DNA of 64,000 nt from an uncultured Eudoraea sp. Its GTDB lineage: Bacteria; Bacteroidota; Bacteroidia; Flavobacteriales; Flavobacteriaceae. The stretch is taken from the NCBI RefSeq assembly GCF_947258925.1, contig NZ_CAMYKG010000005.1, positions 16,596-80,595 of the forward strand, written 5' to 3'. Each line of letters opens with the position of its first letter. The stretch's first letter is position 1. Under the pieces are notes generated by a model. That model searched no databases, was not told the DNA's origin, and was given only the letters and a program-made list of their open reading frames with translations. The position numbers and the translations under genes were made by a program. Below, piece after piece: positions 21,088 to 31,999 of the stretch.

Positions 21088-21777
21088 CTATAAATAGTTT
21101 TTTATTTCACGTAAATCATGAATCATTATACAATGCTCATGTTTGGGGTCATTGTGTGCATTAAAATGCATCGCGTGGAATCCTACAGCCTTTGCGCCTA
21201 ATATGTCTGCTTCAATGCTGTCGCCGACCATGAGCGACTTGCTGGCATCTACTTTGGCTTTTTGAAGAGCAAGTTCAAAAATCTCCGGATTTGGTTTCTT
21301 AACACCCGCCATTTCAGAATTAATCACCTGATCAAAATAATTGAATATATTGGCGTTGACAAGCTTCCGGGTCTGCACTTCTTCAAAACCGTTTGTTATG
21401 ATATGCAGTTTATATTTCGGTTTTAAATAGTCCAGGATTTCAACTGCATTAGGTAATAGGTGGTTGTACGTTGCCAGCTTTAAAATATACTCCGTTGATA
21501 TATTATTTATTTCTTCATCTCCTATATGGTATTGTATGGCATCAAATGTTGTTTTAAGCCTTTGATATCGCAATTCGGGTTTCTTGATTTTATCTTCACG
21601 GTATAATTTCCAATATGCAAGATTTACCGGGACATATACTTCCAAAAATTTAGAGAGATTCACTTCAATTTCGAGTTCATCAAATAATTTTTGGAATGTG
21701 AGGGCCGAATTCATTTCAAAATCCCATAAAGTATGGTCCAGGTCAAAAAATATATCCGAAATATTTTGGTTATCCAT
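21088..21777 (-). CDS. HAD-superfamily hydrolase, YjjG-like
   Basis: DIFFDLDHTLWDFE, HIITNGFEEVQ, KPNPEIFELAL, VGDSIEADILGAKAVG. Confidence 0.88.
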   Translation of the reverse strand: MDNQNISDIFFDLDHTLWDFEMNSALTFQKLFDELEIEVNLSKFLEVYVPVNLAYWKLYREDKIKKPELRYQRLKTTFDAIQYHIGDEEINNISTEYILKLATYNHLLPNAVEILDYLKPKYKLHIITNGFEEVQTRKLVNANIFNYFDQVINSEMAGVKKPNPEIFELALQKAKVDASKSLMVGDSIEADILGAKAVGFHAMHFNAHNDPKHEHCIMIHDLREIKNYL

Positions 21778-23065
21778 GATAATTCTGAATTACTTTACTA
21801 TATAAACTTAACCAATTTATTGCCTGATCACCACCTAATAATTCATTAGAGAAAATAGTTACAAAGTGGCCATTAACCTTTTTAACCTCATCATAGTAGA
21901 CACCAATCTTCTCAAGTGCTTCATCCTCAGAATCGACATGGAGCAAGGCATAATCATGAATGGCAAAGGGGTGAATTATAATAGACTGCTGTTCTTCCAT
22001 TGCAATATCATAAAAATAGTATGGTGTGCATGTACCTGCCCTAAATCCCATTTCATGCGTATAACCCATGGTATAATCATCGGTGAATTCGGCTTCTACC
22101 AGGTTTCTGTACGTATAGGGAATATCTACCCTGTTATATCTCATTCGTGAATAATTAACGGGCCGGTTGATAACATTGGCCAACCTTCTCTTCTCTTCTT
22201 TTAACAATTCAATATTCCTAAACGAACTATACGAAGCTGCCAAAGACACTATACTATAATCTGCCACAGATTTAATGAGGTATTTAAAGTTGTTATTTTC
22301 CGGAGATACATTTTTATCATAAGTTGAATATTCAGCGAACTGGAAAAAGAACATATTCTTAAATTGATACTGCTTCTGAATCTCAATCAATTTTGCAAAG
22401 TTATTATAGGGGTCCTTTTTGATATTAAGCCATACCGAAGTCCTTTCCAGGACACGTTTAAATTTAAAAGTACCTATATCTAATAACAGTCCGGCTATGC
22501 TTCTTATTGGTCCTCTGTGCGCATAACAGTGAGATGAGGTTACATCAACAATGGAAGTAAATTGAAACTTTCGTTCTTTAAGTATCATATCAGGAAAACG
22601 CTCCTTAAGCTTAGCCAGAAATTGATAAGCCCAGATATCAATAACAGGTAATCGCAAAAAGTTGTGTTTGAGGGCCAGACTTTCCGATGGTGGAAATCTG
22701 CCATGCGTATCTTTTAAATAAGGCAAATACTCTTCATACCTCGTCATCAGATAAAAACTTGCAGAGAAAATATCATATGGAATAGCGCTGGGACCGCTAG
22801 TTCTAAAAAAACAAGGAGTTCCTTCCCAGTTTTCAACATTAATCTCCATATCACTTATACCGTGGATAAATAACAGATCACTACTCCTTACAAAAAACTC
22901 GTTTTGCAAAGGATGCTTGCTATAAGTGATCTTGGGTCCTGTATGTTTGATAAAATCCTCAACTTTTGTCGTAAAAATGATATCTATCCCTAAAATCCTG
23001 GTAAAAACCTGCCTCATGGTATAACTGAAACGGGAGGTAATCTTATGGGTATATATCAATAGCAT
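21770..23065 (-). CDS. Polysaccharide-deacetylase-family-like protein
   Basis: Sequence recalled as the flavobacterial family adjacent to radC (FSYTMRQVFTRILGIDIIFTTKVEDFI...); no search run. Confidence 0.6.
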   Translation of the reverse strand: MLLIYTHKITSRFSYTMRQVFTRILGIDIIFTTKVEDFIKHTGPKITYSKHPLQNEFFVRSSDLLFIHGISDMEINVENWEGTPCFFRTSGPSAIPYDIFSASFYLMTRYEEYLPYLKDTHGRFPPSESLALKHNFLRLPVIDIWAYQFLAKLKERFPDMILKERKFQFTSIVDVTSSHCYAHRGPIRSIAGLLLDIGTFKFKRVLERTSVWLNIKKDPYNNFAKLIEIQKQYQFKNMFFFQFAEYSTYDKNVSPENNNFKYLIKSVADYSIVSLAASYSSFRNIELLKEEKRRLANVINRPVNYSRMRYNRVDIPYTYRNLVEAEFTDDYTMGYTHEMGFRAGTCTPYYFYDIAMEEQQSIIIHPFAIHDYALLHVDSEDEALEKIGVYYDEVKKVNGHFVTIFSNELLGGDQAINWLSLYSKVIQNYHG

Positions 23066-23067
23066 AA

Positions 23068-23766
23068 TTATATCAAATTATTATCAGCAAAGCTATAATA
23101 TTCATTTTGACCAATAATCACATGGTCCAGCACCCTGATATCCATAGAATCGCAGGCCTTTTTAAGTTTGTAAGTAATCTTTTTATCCGCCTCACTTGGT
23201 TTAAGCGTCCCTGAAGGGTGATTATGTACCAGAATTAGAGCAACGGCCCCCAGTTCCAGGGCTTGTTTCATAACTAAACGAACATCAACCAGGGTGCCTG
23301 TTATTCCGCCCTTGCTTAATTGCGCCTTATGAATGACCTTATTTGAATTATTCAGATAAATGATCCAGAATTCCTCATGAGGAAGATCTGCCAATATAGG
23401 AAGTAACAGATTAAAAACAGCCTGACTGCCTGAGATTTGTGGCAATGTTAAACTAGCCTCTTTATGCCTCCTCCGACCTATTTCCAAAGCAGCCGCTATA
23501 GCCACAGCTTTGGCTTCTCCGATACCTTTAAACTTCATTAATTGTTTCACGGACACCTTACCTAATTCGTTTAAATTATGATTGTATGTGCCTAAAATTC
23601 TTTTAGATAGCGCAACCGCTGTTTCATCTTTTGTACCAGAACCAATCAATATGGCCAATAGTTCGGCATTTGAAAGTACGGAGCGCCCTTTATGCAACAG
23701 TTTTTCCCTTGGTTTGTCATCGTCAGACCAATTCTTTATAGAAAAAGAGGTAGTTTTTTGTTGCAT
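23068..23766 (-). CDS. radC: DNA repair protein RadC (JAB/MPN domain)
   Basis: HNHPSGTLKPSEADKKIT, DHVIIG; HhH region LMKFKGIGEAKAVAIAAALEIGRR. Confidence 0.93.
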   Translation of the reverse strand: MQQKTTSFSIKNWSDDDKPREKLLHKGRSVLSNAELLAILIGSGTKDETAVALSKRILGTYNHNLNELGKVSVKQLMKFKGIGEAKAVAIAAALEIGRRRHKEASLTLPQISGSQAVFNLLLPILADLPHEEFWIIYLNNSNKVIHKAQLSKGGITGTLVDVRLVMKQALELGAVALILVHNHPSGTLKPSEADKKITYKLKKACDSMDIRVLDHVIIGQNEYYSFADNNLI

Positions 23767-23832
23767 GGCCTAAAGATAATCAACTAAAAAAATTATTGTA
23801 AATTTCAATCATAAAATCCTGATCAAGATCTT

Positions 23833-24276
23833 ATGAAATCCATTTTTGACGAAGCTACATTTCATGAAGTTGAAGAACGGTTCAGCAAATTAAGCCCGGA
23901 TTCAGAACCTCTATGGGGTAAAATGAGTGCGGGACAAATGCTATGGCATTGCCAGGTTTTCGTTAAAGACGCAATAAAGAATAAAAAATATACTAAAAAG
24001 GGAAATCCAATTCTTCGTTGGTTTTTTAAAAAATCTATGTACAGCGATAAGCCCTGGAGAAAAAATCTACCTACAACAGCTTTTGCCAAAGCTAAGGAAG
24101 AAAAGGAATTTGAATCGGAATATAACAGATTACGGGAATCAATTAAAGAACTATATAGCCTAAGAGATAGAAAAAACTGGAATCCACACCCGATTTTTGG
24201 TGACTTTACACCTGAGCAATGGGGTAAACTGGAATACAAGCATTTGGATCACCATCTCAGACAATTTGGCGTTTAG
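23833..24276 (+). CDS. DUF1569-family protein
   Basis: KMSAGQMLWHCQVFVKDA, FGDFTPEQWGKLEYKHLDHHLRQFGV. Confidence 0.75.
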   Translation: MKSIFDEATFHEVEERFSKLSPDSEPLWGKMSAGQMLWHCQVFVKDAIKNKKYTKKGNPILRWFFKKSMYSDKPWRKNLPTTAFAKAKEEKEFESEYNRLRESIKELYSLRDRKNWNPHPIFGDFTPEQWGKLEYKHLDHHLRQFGV

Positions 24277-24303
24277 TAGTCCAAACTGATAGACCTCCCA
24301 AGG

Positions 24304-25665
24304 TCAATTCGTCCCGATCATATCAACTACTTCTTTCAAATTAAGACCGCCATAGTTACCAGAACTCATAAATAGAATTATACTGCTGGTAATATCCTGC
24401 TCAAAAAGAAACTCTTTGAAATCACTACTATTTGTGAAAATATGAATGCCCTTTTGATCAAAAGCCTCCTCAATCTGTTCTTTCGTAATCTCGTTTAATC
24501 CCTTTATTTTGACCGATTCAGGAATATAAAATACCGCAGACACATCCGCTTCTTTTAAAGCCCCTCTGTATTCCTTCAAAAATTCGGCATTAAGACTGCT
24601 ATAGGTATGCAATTCCAAACAGGCAATCAGTTTTCGATCCGGGTATTGTTCCTTTACCGCCTTTGTAGTTGCAGCAACTTTACTTGGCGAATGTGCATAA
24701 TCCTTGTAGATAATTGTTTTGTCTTTCTCACCAATCTTTTCCAGTCGTTTGGAAGCACCTTTAAAAGTAGCAATAGCCTCATAAAAACCCTCCTCATCCA
24801 CGCCCATATTCTGGCAAATCCACTTGGCGCCGGCCAGATTGCTCAGATTATGCCGTCCAAAAATTTCCAAAGGCATAGGGCCCTCATTTGTTTCTAAAAA
24901 AGTTTGTCCTTTTTCAACAAAAAACCCGGGCGTAGCATAGGGAAATTTTCGTATTGAATTTGTTGAAGCTTCCACAATTTCCTTTACACTTGGATCTTCT
25001 TCATTATAAGTAATGCTTCCTCCTTTTACTATACTATCCACAAAAATCCTAAATTGTTCCAGATAATTCTCAAATGTGGGAAAAACGTTAACATGATCCC
25101 ATGCTATTCCGCTGAGCAATGCAATATTGGGCTTATAAAGGTGAAACTTTGGACGTCTATCAATTGGAGAGGAAAGGTATTCATCTCCCTCTAATACTAT
25201 AAAATCATTTTCATCGGTAAGATGCACCATACGGTCAAAACCTTCTAATTGGGCCCCAACCATATAATCTACCGGTTTCCCATGATAATTCATTACATGA
25301 AGGATCATAGAGGTAATTGTTGTCTTACCATGACTACCTCCAATAACTACCCGTGTTTTGTATTTAGATTGTTCATACAAAAATTCAGGATACGAGTAGA
25401 TCTTTAGTCCAAGTTGTTGGGCCTTTACCAATTCAGGATTATCCGGCTTGGCATGCATTCCAAGGATAATGGCATCTAAAGAAGCAACTATTTTATCGGG
25501 AAACCACCCAAATTCAGAAGGCAGGATTCCCTGATCTGCCAATCGGCTTTTTGAAGGTTCAAATATTACATCATCACTACCTGTAATAGTATATCCTTTC
25601 TGATGCAGAGCAAGAGCCAGATTATGCATGGCGCTCCCCCCTATTGCTATAAAATGAATTTGCAT
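24304..25665 (-). CDS. mpl: UDP-N-acetylmuramate:L-alanyl-gamma-D-glutamyl-meso-diaminopimelate ligase
   Basis: MQIHFIAIGGSAMHNLALAL, GSHGKTTITSMILHV, DYAHSPSKVAATTKAV. Confidence 0.9.
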   Translation of the reverse strand: MQIHFIAIGGSAMHNLALALHQKGYTITGSDDVIFEPSKSRLADQGILPSEFGWFPDKIVASLDAIILGMHAKPDNPELVKAQQLGLKIYSYPEFLYEQSKYKTRVVIGGSHGKTTITSMILHVMNYHGKPVDYMVGAQLEGFDRMVHLTDENDFIVLEGDEYLSSPIDRRPKFHLYKPNIALLSGIAWDHVNVFPTFENYLEQFRIFVDSIVKGGSITYNEEDPSVKEIVEASTNSIRKFPYATPGFFVEKGQTFLETNEGPMPLEIFGRHNLSNLAGAKWICQNMGVDEEGFYEAIATFKGASKRLEKIGEKDKTIIYKDYAHSPSKVAATTKAVKEQYPDRKLIACLELHTYSSLNAEFLKEYRGALKEADVSAVFYIPESVKIKGLNEITKEQIEEAFDQKGIHIFTNSSDFKEFLFEQDITSSIILFMSSGNYGGLNLKEVVDMIGTN

Positions 25666-25684
25666 TCTACCTTTTTGTAAGACC

Positions 25685-25714
25685 CAAAGATAGGCATTGA
25701 AAAGTGTCTAACAA
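25685..25714 (-). promoter_or_regulatory. Bacteroidota-type -33/-7 promoter for mpl
   Basis: Minus strand TTG-N19-TATCTTTG, matching TTG/TAnnTTTG consensus, 20 nt upstream of mpl ATG. Confidence 0.55.
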
Positions 25715-25769
25715 ATCAATATTTCCCTCATAATCTTGCTATCTTAGTAAGATCGTTTAGTACCAGACA

Positions 25770-26597
25770 TTGAGCACTAAAATAAACATACATGAAACGG
25801 CCTTTGTTACCGCATCATTCAGAATGAGTGATGTAGCTTTAAGCAAAGACAGGTATGCATATCTGTGGACCAGGAGCAGTATTGAGGCTCATGCTAATCG
25901 CTACAGCACTGCTGTTTCCTCTTATGAACCCTATGCGCACTGCTTACGCAATCGCTATTTTTATGATACCCTGAACAATCTCATTACTCACAATAACATA
26001 GAAGTTCTCATCAATTTTGGATGTGGATTCAGCATGTATCCCTTTTTGTTAGAAAATTCGCTTCACTATATTGAAATAGACAAACCGGATGTGGTGTCAC
26101 ACAAAAAGGAAATGACAACCAAATGGGAAATTGCGGGGGAATTACCCCATAGGAATATCAGTTATGTGGAAGCTGATTTTAACCGGAAATCCCAGGATAA
26201 ACTTTACAAAAAGGTTTTAGCCCTAAAAAATGGTAGAAAATCCTTTATTCTGCTGGAAGGTGTCCTCTTTTTTTTGGGCAGGGAAGATATGGAAAGGCTA
26301 TTCAAACTCTTCAGCAAACTTCAGGGGCCCGGTGAATATTTAGCCAGTGTTTCTTTTATTCCCCAATTGGAAAAGCAATTGGTTTTTAAAAGCCTTATCG
26401 AATATGTGGAAGGTAATCTTGAAAAAAATGAGCGATTTCAATATCAAACGGTTCCTGATGATTTTTATTCATCACTGGAAGGTTATAAATTACTGGACCA
26501 TCAGGATACGTTAAGCCTTTCAGCCTTATATATGCCCAATCGCGATATACCCGAAGAGGAAGTCCTTAACGAACATATGTACCTATTAAAAAAATAA
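25770..26597 (+). CDS. Class I SAM-dependent methyltransferase, leucine carboxyl methyltransferase-like
   Basis: LINFGCGFSMYPFLLE...YIEIDKPDVVSHKKE...FILLEGVLFFL. Confidence 0.8.
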   Translation: MSTKINIHETAFVTASFRMSDVALSKDRYAYLWTRSSIEAHANRYSTAVSSYEPYAHCLRNRYFYDTLNNLITHNNIEVLINFGCGFSMYPFLLENSLHYIEIDKPDVVSHKKEMTTKWEIAGELPHRNISYVEADFNRKSQDKLYKKVLALKNGRKSFILLEGVLFFLGREDMERLFKLFSKLQGPGEYLASVSFIPQLEKQLVFKSLIEYVEGNLEKNERFQYQTVPDDFYSSLEGYKLLDHQDTLSLSALYMPNRDIPEEEVLNEHMYLLKK

Positions 26598-26607
26598 TTT
26601 ATTTACT

Positions 26608-26925
26608 ATGAATGTAGCTTTATCAGACATCAAAACCAAAGAATTCATACCAGGGTTCCATGGTAAAATGATCCATAGCGAGACCATGACACTAGCTTTC
26701 TGGGAGGTGGAAAAGGGCGCCATGGTGCCGGAACATTCTCATATTAACGAACAGATAATGCATGTATTGGAAGGAGAATTTGAGTTTAAGGTTGGAGGAG
26801 TTTCCAATATTTACAGATCCGGAGAATTGGCAATTATTCCTCCAAATATTCCTCACAGCGGCAAAGCACTTACGGCTTGTAAGCTTATGGATGTTTTTAG
26901 TCCGGTAAGGGAGGCATATAAATAG
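26608..26925 (+). CDS. Cupin-domain protein
   Basis: GAMVPEHSHINEQIMHVLEGEFEFKVGG...IPPNIPHSG. Confidence 0.88.
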   Translation: MNVALSDIKTKEFIPGFHGKMIHSETMTLAFWEVEKGAMVPEHSHINEQIMHVLEGEFEFKVGGVSNIYRSGELAIIPPNIPHSGKALTACKLMDVFSPVREAYK

Positions 26926-26933
26926 TTATTCCT

Positions 26934-27719
26934 ATGCAAATTAATTTAAAAGGTAAAAAGGCCCTGGTTGGTGGTAGTAGTCGGGGTATTGGTAAAGCAA
27001 TTGCAGAACAGCTGGCAGAAAGTGGTGCAAGCGTCACACTTATGGCCAGGAGTGAAGATCAATTGAAATCAATTACGGCCCGACTTAAACCTGCAGACGG
27101 ACCGCCTCATGACTATTTGGTCGTGGATTTTTCTGATTTTGATTCTTATAAAAAATTGATTTCTAAATATTTTGAAACCCATAAAGTGGACATCCTCGTA
27201 AATAACACGCAAGGGCCTTCTGCCGGCAGCGCATTAGAAAAGGAGGTATCTGACTATCAAATGGCTTTTGACCTCTTGTTTAAATCTATTGTTTATACCA
27301 CGCAACTTGCTATAAAACACATGAAGCAAAATAAATGGGGGCGAATTATTAATGTGGCTTCAATCTCTGTAAAGGAACCTCTCAGTTATTTGGCGCTTTC
27401 AAATACTATTCGTGCTGCAGTGGTAACCTGGGCAAAATCGCTGGCTAATGAGGTAGCTTCAGATAATATTACGGTAAACAGTATTCTAACAGGATATTTT
27501 GACACAGAGCGGATCGCAGATTTGAATAAGAAGAAATCGGAACAAATGGGTATCCCATTAGACAAAGTTCGCCAGGCCATGGAAGATCAGGTACCAATGA
27601 AACGTATTGGAAATCCTAAGGAATATGGATACTTGGTTTCTTTTCTGGCATCGGATAAAGCTTCTTATATAACGGGAACGAATATTCCCATTGATGGGGG
27701 GCTCTTAAAATCACTTTAA
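26934..27719 (+). CDS. Short-chain dehydrogenase/reductase (SDR)
   Basis: ALVGGSSRGIGKAIAEQL, ILVNNTQGP, YITGTNIPIDGGL. Confidence 0.9.
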   Translation: MQINLKGKKALVGGSSRGIGKAIAEQLAESGASVTLMARSEDQLKSITARLKPADGPPHDYLVVDFSDFDSYKKLISKYFETHKVDILVNNTQGPSAGSALEKEVSDYQMAFDLLFKSIVYTTQLAIKHMKQNKWGRIINVASISVKEPLSYLALSNTIRAAVVTWAKSLANEVASDNITVNSILTGYFDTERIADLNKKKSEQMGIPLDKVRQAMEDQVPMKRIGNPKEYGYLVSFLASDKASYITGTNIPIDGGLLKSL

Positions 27720-27751
27720 TGAAAATGACCTTTTAGTTTATGCATAAAAAT

Positions 27752-28627
27752 TTATCCTTTTAAGCCTTGAATTAATTGTTTTTCCTCCTGTGCCCTTTTA
27801 AAATCAGCTCGTTCTTGCAGTGTCTTGTTTATCCAAAATAAAGACTTCTGTTTATTTCCTTTTTTCCTGTACAAAAGCGCCATTCGATAAAAAGCCCACT
27901 CTAAAGGCACACCATCCTTAATAGAAAAGTTAGCTATATATCGGGTCATATATTCAATTCCTTTGTCTAACTGTACACCATAGTCACTGCATACCTTACC
28001 CAGCTGATAATTCAATTGATTTCTTTTAAATTCCTTATCCTCCCTTACCAAAGCCAGGGCTTGAAAATAACTTGATTTAGCCTTGACCGGTTCATCGTCA
28101 TATTCATATACATAACCCATAGCAAAATAACCGTCAATAGGTGAACTATTTTTGAGCTCTGCAGCCAATTCGTACGCCTTACTATAGCTTCCACCAACAA
28201 TTCCCGGCAATGAAACATAGAGATCAATAAGCGCCCAGTGGGCTCCGGTATGATTTGGGTCGAGATCCAGGGTTTTATTAAAACTGGATTTTATACGTCC
28301 CAAAAGGGTAAGTCCGATAAAAGGATTGCTGTTTTGAGCTTTTTTGGCCAAAACACCCCCATATTTAAAAAAATAGTTTGGATCATCTTTAACCAGGGAG
28401 GTAAGTCTTTTATACGTCTCGATAGCTTTATCCCATTCTTGCTGATATGCATAAGATTCACCTAATTTGTCCAATAAAATAGCGCTAGAATACAGGTTTG
28501 GCTGTTGTAATAACAATTCAATGGAATGCTCGTAATTCCCGCTAGCCATTGAATTTGATATATCGGTAGAAACTGTTTGGGCATTTACACAAACAGAGGT
28601 GAGTAAAATAAAAATAATATGTCTCAA
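27752..28627 (-). CDS. Exported TPR-repeat protein
   Basis: Signal peptide MRHIIFILLTSVCVNAQ; repeated TPR-like helices. Confidence 0.75.
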   Translation of the reverse strand: MRHIIFILLTSVCVNAQTVSTDISNSMASGNYEHSIELLLQQPNLYSSAILLDKLGESYAYQQEWDKAIETYKRLTSLVKDDPNYFFKYGGVLAKKAQNSNPFIGLTLLGRIKSSFNKTLDLDPNHTGAHWALIDLYVSLPGIVGGSYSKAYELAAELKNSSPIDGYFAMGYVYEYDDEPVKAKSSYFQALALVREDKEFKRNQLNYQLGKVCSDYGVQLDKGIEYMTRYIANFSIKDGVPLEWAFYRMALLYRKKGNKQKSLFWINKTLQERADFKRAQEEKQLIQGLKG

Positions 28628-28798
28628 GCCAGATACTTTTCTTATCCTAATATGTCGTAAACGAAATTGATTCCTTAAAAATTATTGGAGATTGAAATTT
28701 CTTTATAATTCAGTGGCCCTTAAATTATTTACACAGAGAAAGGCATCAAAAATTCAAAAAAACGAAAAAAGGCAGAATGGATAGGGGCCGGAAAAAAG

Positions 28799-28822
28799 AA
28801 AAGGAACCATTTGGTTCCTTTT
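28799..28822 (-). terminator. Hairpin terminator after S9 peptidase gene
   Basis: AAAAGGAACCatttGGTTCCTTTT with T-rich tract on the minus strand downstream. Confidence 0.7.
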
Positions 28823-28856
28823 CCATCAAAGTTAAATTATATCTGTTAAATATTGA

Positions 28857-31169
28857 TTAGTCCTTAAGAGGCTGTTCAATTTCTTTCTGGCCAAGATGCG
28901 TTGCATAAAAGCCCATCATAGCTTTATAAAGGTGTATTGAATTTTCTTCTTTGGCATAACCATGACCTTCATCGTATTTTACCATATATGGCACATCATA
29001 TCCTTTAGACCTAAGAGCACTGACTATCTGATCTGATTCATCTATATTAACCCTTGGATCATTGGCTCCCTGAACTACAAATAGCGGTTTTTTAATACGG
29101 TCAATTTGATAAACGGGTGACACTTCTTCCATTATGATTTTTTCTTCCGGGTCATCCTCATCATACCAAATTTCTTTAATAATTTTCAGATAAGGTTTCC
29201 AATATGGAGGAATTGTTTTCATAAATGTAAATAAGTTGGATACACCCACATAATCCACACCACAAGCGTATAAATCCGGTGTTTTGGTCAAACCTCTTAA
29301 TACGGCATAACCACCATGACTGCCACCGTAAATAGCAACTCTATCCTTATCTACCCATCCCTCATCAATTACATACTGCAAACCATCTTCTACGTCATCC
29401 ATTGCTTTTCTTCCAATTTGCTTAAATCCAGATTCCAGGAACTCCTTTCCGTATCCACCAGATATCCTAAAATTTACCTGAAGCGTTGCATAACCCCTGC
29501 TTGCAAATAATTGTGCTTCCGGATTGAAACCCCATGAATCACGAATGCCTTGAGGGCCTCCATGCGGATTGACAATCAGAGGTACTTTCTGACCATTTAA
29601 TGCTGCTTGTGGTAGTGTGATATAACCATGCAACCTAATACCATCCCTGCTTTGGAACGTGATTGGTCGCATTTCTGCCATATCCTTTTCTTTAAGTTGT
29701 GGCATTAAATTATACAGCTCTCTAAATTCATTTTTGTTTACATCATACGAATAATACACTCCGTACAATTTGTCACTGGATACAAAAATCAAATAACTGG
29801 ATTCATCATCTGTAAAATCTGCAATGCTGTACTGTTTCCCTGTGAATTGTTTTTCAATTTTGGCATGTAATTTTTTGTAATAGTCACTTACAGGAACAAT
29901 AACTTGCTTCTCCCCCTCATACTGAAAATAGTCTATTTCCCAATTTCTCTTTCTGGAAGTAGCCATATCAGCAACATCATATTTATCATTGCTGTATAGT
30001 TTTTTGATTAATTTATCTTCTTGAAGATCATAAAGTATAATTTCTGACTTATCACTATCCAAATTACTAATCATATATGCATCATGTGGATTATCCGTGG
30101 CATAATTAAATTGTAAAATACCAAAAGCATCTTTCCAGTTTAAGCTTCTGAAAAGCTCGAATTTACCATCCTCTGATGCATAATAGATATCCTGTTCAAC
30201 GCCATCCCTAATCTTGGTAAATGCCTTTAAATTGCCATCTTTATCAAAATTATAACCGGCTATGGGATTAGCAGGGTCTTCATTGGTATAAAGTTGTTTT
30301 AATTCCCCGTTAACCACATTGACCTTGTAGGGCTCGAATACCTGTGGATTATTTTTATTCATTTGAACAATAATGTGGTCCTTATCATCTTTCAATAAAT
30401 CAGAGAATTGTGCTCTTACCCCATCATAAGGTGTTAAATCTTTAAGGTTGGATCCATCAAGATTGACAGCATATACGTGATAATTTTCATCACCTCCCTT
30501 ATCCATTAAATAGACCATTCGCTCATTGTTAACCCAGCCATAGCCTCTGACCAACTCTTCTTTTTCTTCGATTGCCCTTGTTATTTTACCTGTTGCAGTT
30601 TCTTTTACATATATGTGTCTTTTACCATTGTCATCCTTCTCGCGGTAAGACATATACTTTCCATCTGGCGAAAATCTAAAGGTAGAAGCCTTGGGTTTTG
30701 CAAAATAATCTTCAACGGTATATCTGTAATCACCAATATCCATTGCTGCCAACTTATCTAACTCTTCATCGGAACTTACGAGCGAAGGGTTCCCGGGAAT
30801 AGTTTTAACCGTTTTTTCCAGGAGTAAAGGAAGTTCCATTTCACCTTGATAGAAAACACCATTCATCTTTTCTCCTTCAATCATTCCTACATACTTAATT
30901 CCGGCTTGTTTGAAAACAATGGTTAACTCATTTTCTGAGACAGAAGTCTCATCCATTTGGATGTCTGTTGCCCCTTGCGATGGACTGTCCATTGTGGATG
31001 TATAGTTACCATCTGTTTCAGTTACATTGAATATCAATGGCATTTCTGTCCCCTGGATGGAAAGATTCCCTTTCCAGGAGCCAACGGCATCCTGGGCATA
31101 AATGCCCAATGATAAAAAAAACAGGGATATTGAAATGATGGGATTCAAATTTTTGAGTATTAATTTCAT
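28857..31169 (-). CDS. S9-family prolyl oligopeptidase-like peptidase
   Basis: NPHGGPQGIRDSWG, YGGSHGGYAVLRGL (catalytic Ser), GANDPRVNIDES, DEGHGYAKEEN; signal peptide. Confidence 0.93.
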   Translation of the reverse strand: MKLILKNLNPIISISLFFLSLGIYAQDAVGSWKGNLSIQGTEMPLIFNVTETDGNYTSTMDSPSQGATDIQMDETSVSENELTIVFKQAGIKYVGMIEGEKMNGVFYQGEMELPLLLEKTVKTIPGNPSLVSSDEELDKLAAMDIGDYRYTVEDYFAKPKASTFRFSPDGKYMSYREKDDNGKRHIYVKETATGKITRAIEEKEELVRGYGWVNNERMVYLMDKGGDENYHVYAVNLDGSNLKDLTPYDGVRAQFSDLLKDDKDHIIVQMNKNNPQVFEPYKVNVVNGELKQLYTNEDPANPIAGYNFDKDGNLKAFTKIRDGVEQDIYYASEDGKFELFRSLNWKDAFGILQFNYATDNPHDAYMISNLDSDKSEIILYDLQEDKLIKKLYSNDKYDVADMATSRKRNWEIDYFQYEGEKQVIVPVSDYYKKLHAKIEKQFTGKQYSIADFTDDESSYLIFVSSDKLYGVYYSYDVNKNEFRELYNLMPQLKEKDMAEMRPITFQSRDGIRLHGYITLPQAALNGQKVPLIVNPHGGPQGIRDSWGFNPEAQLFASRGYATLQVNFRISGGYGKEFLESGFKQIGRKAMDDVEDGLQYVIDEGWVDKDRVAIYGGSHGGYAVLRGLTKTPDLYACGVDYVGVSNLFTFMKTIPPYWKPYLKIIKEIWYDEDDPEEKIIMEEVSPVYQIDRIKKPLFVVQGANDPRVNIDESDQIVSALRSKGYDVPYMVKYDEGHGYAKEENSIHLYKAMMGFYATHLGQKEIEQPLKD

Positions 31170-31413
31170 TGTAATTAAAATTTTAAGTTAGTACATGACA
31201 TCAATGTGCAACTTCACACTTTCAATAAGTATTAGATAAGTCGTTTTTGTTACACTAAAAGATGCTAAATTGTCGATTAAAAATATAATAGTGTTGAAAA
31301 TTGGAAATCCAATTAGTGTTCTATGGTAAGATTTCAGAAGTACAAGGGTCTTTATGCTAGAGTTATAATGGTAAAACGAGGATAAAATTCATGTATCAAT
31401 CCATTATTTCAGC

Positions 31414-31959
31414 CTACTTTTTTTTGGTGTTCTTTGGTACCGGTGGATATTTTGAAAATACTTTGGCAACAATTTCATAAAGCTTCCTTTCTCTGGTATT
31501 TGGCGAATTATTCTCACTAAAATTACTAAGACTTACAGCCTGCCAGATCAAGGCATCCTTTTGGCTATCCACCAGATCAAATATTAATTCACGTTCGAGG
31601 TTTGCGCCCCCTATGGGAACCCCAATTGAAACACCTCCACCCACATTACCTCCTGTACCCCCTATGCCAACACCTACTGTACTGTTATTTGGTTTTACAT
31701 ATGAACTACTTTGAATATTGATATAAAAATCCGGTTCTTCAGCTAATAATATCCCACGCAATTGCATCGTTGAATCAATTGCATTATAGAGCCTTTTTGA
31801 ATCCAAATCAGTCAACCCGGTTTGTATTTCAGGATAGTAATTATAGGTGCTGTAATCAGCAAAATTCACAGATTTGTCATAGTCATAGTTCACACGCACC
31901 GAACTGCAGGAAAAGGCGCATATAACAACCAAAAAGATCATTATATATTTCATAGACAA
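31414..31959 (-). CDS. DUF4136-family lipoprotein
   Basis: Lipobox CAFSCSS; VRVNYDYDKSVNFADYSTYNYYPE; Gly-rich segment. Confidence 0.8.
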   Translation of the reverse strand: MSMKYIMIFLVVICAFSCSSVRVNYDYDKSVNFADYSTYNYYPEIQTGLTDLDSKRLYNAIDSTMQLRGILLAEEPDFYINIQSSSYVKPNNSTVGVGIGGTGGNVGGGVSIGVPIGGANLERELIFDLVDSQKDALIWQAVSLSNFSENNSPNTRERKLYEIVAKVFSKYPPVPKNTKKK

Positions 31960-31999
31960 TTTTATATAAAATTAAGAAAGAAGTTGAGATATTCAGGTT

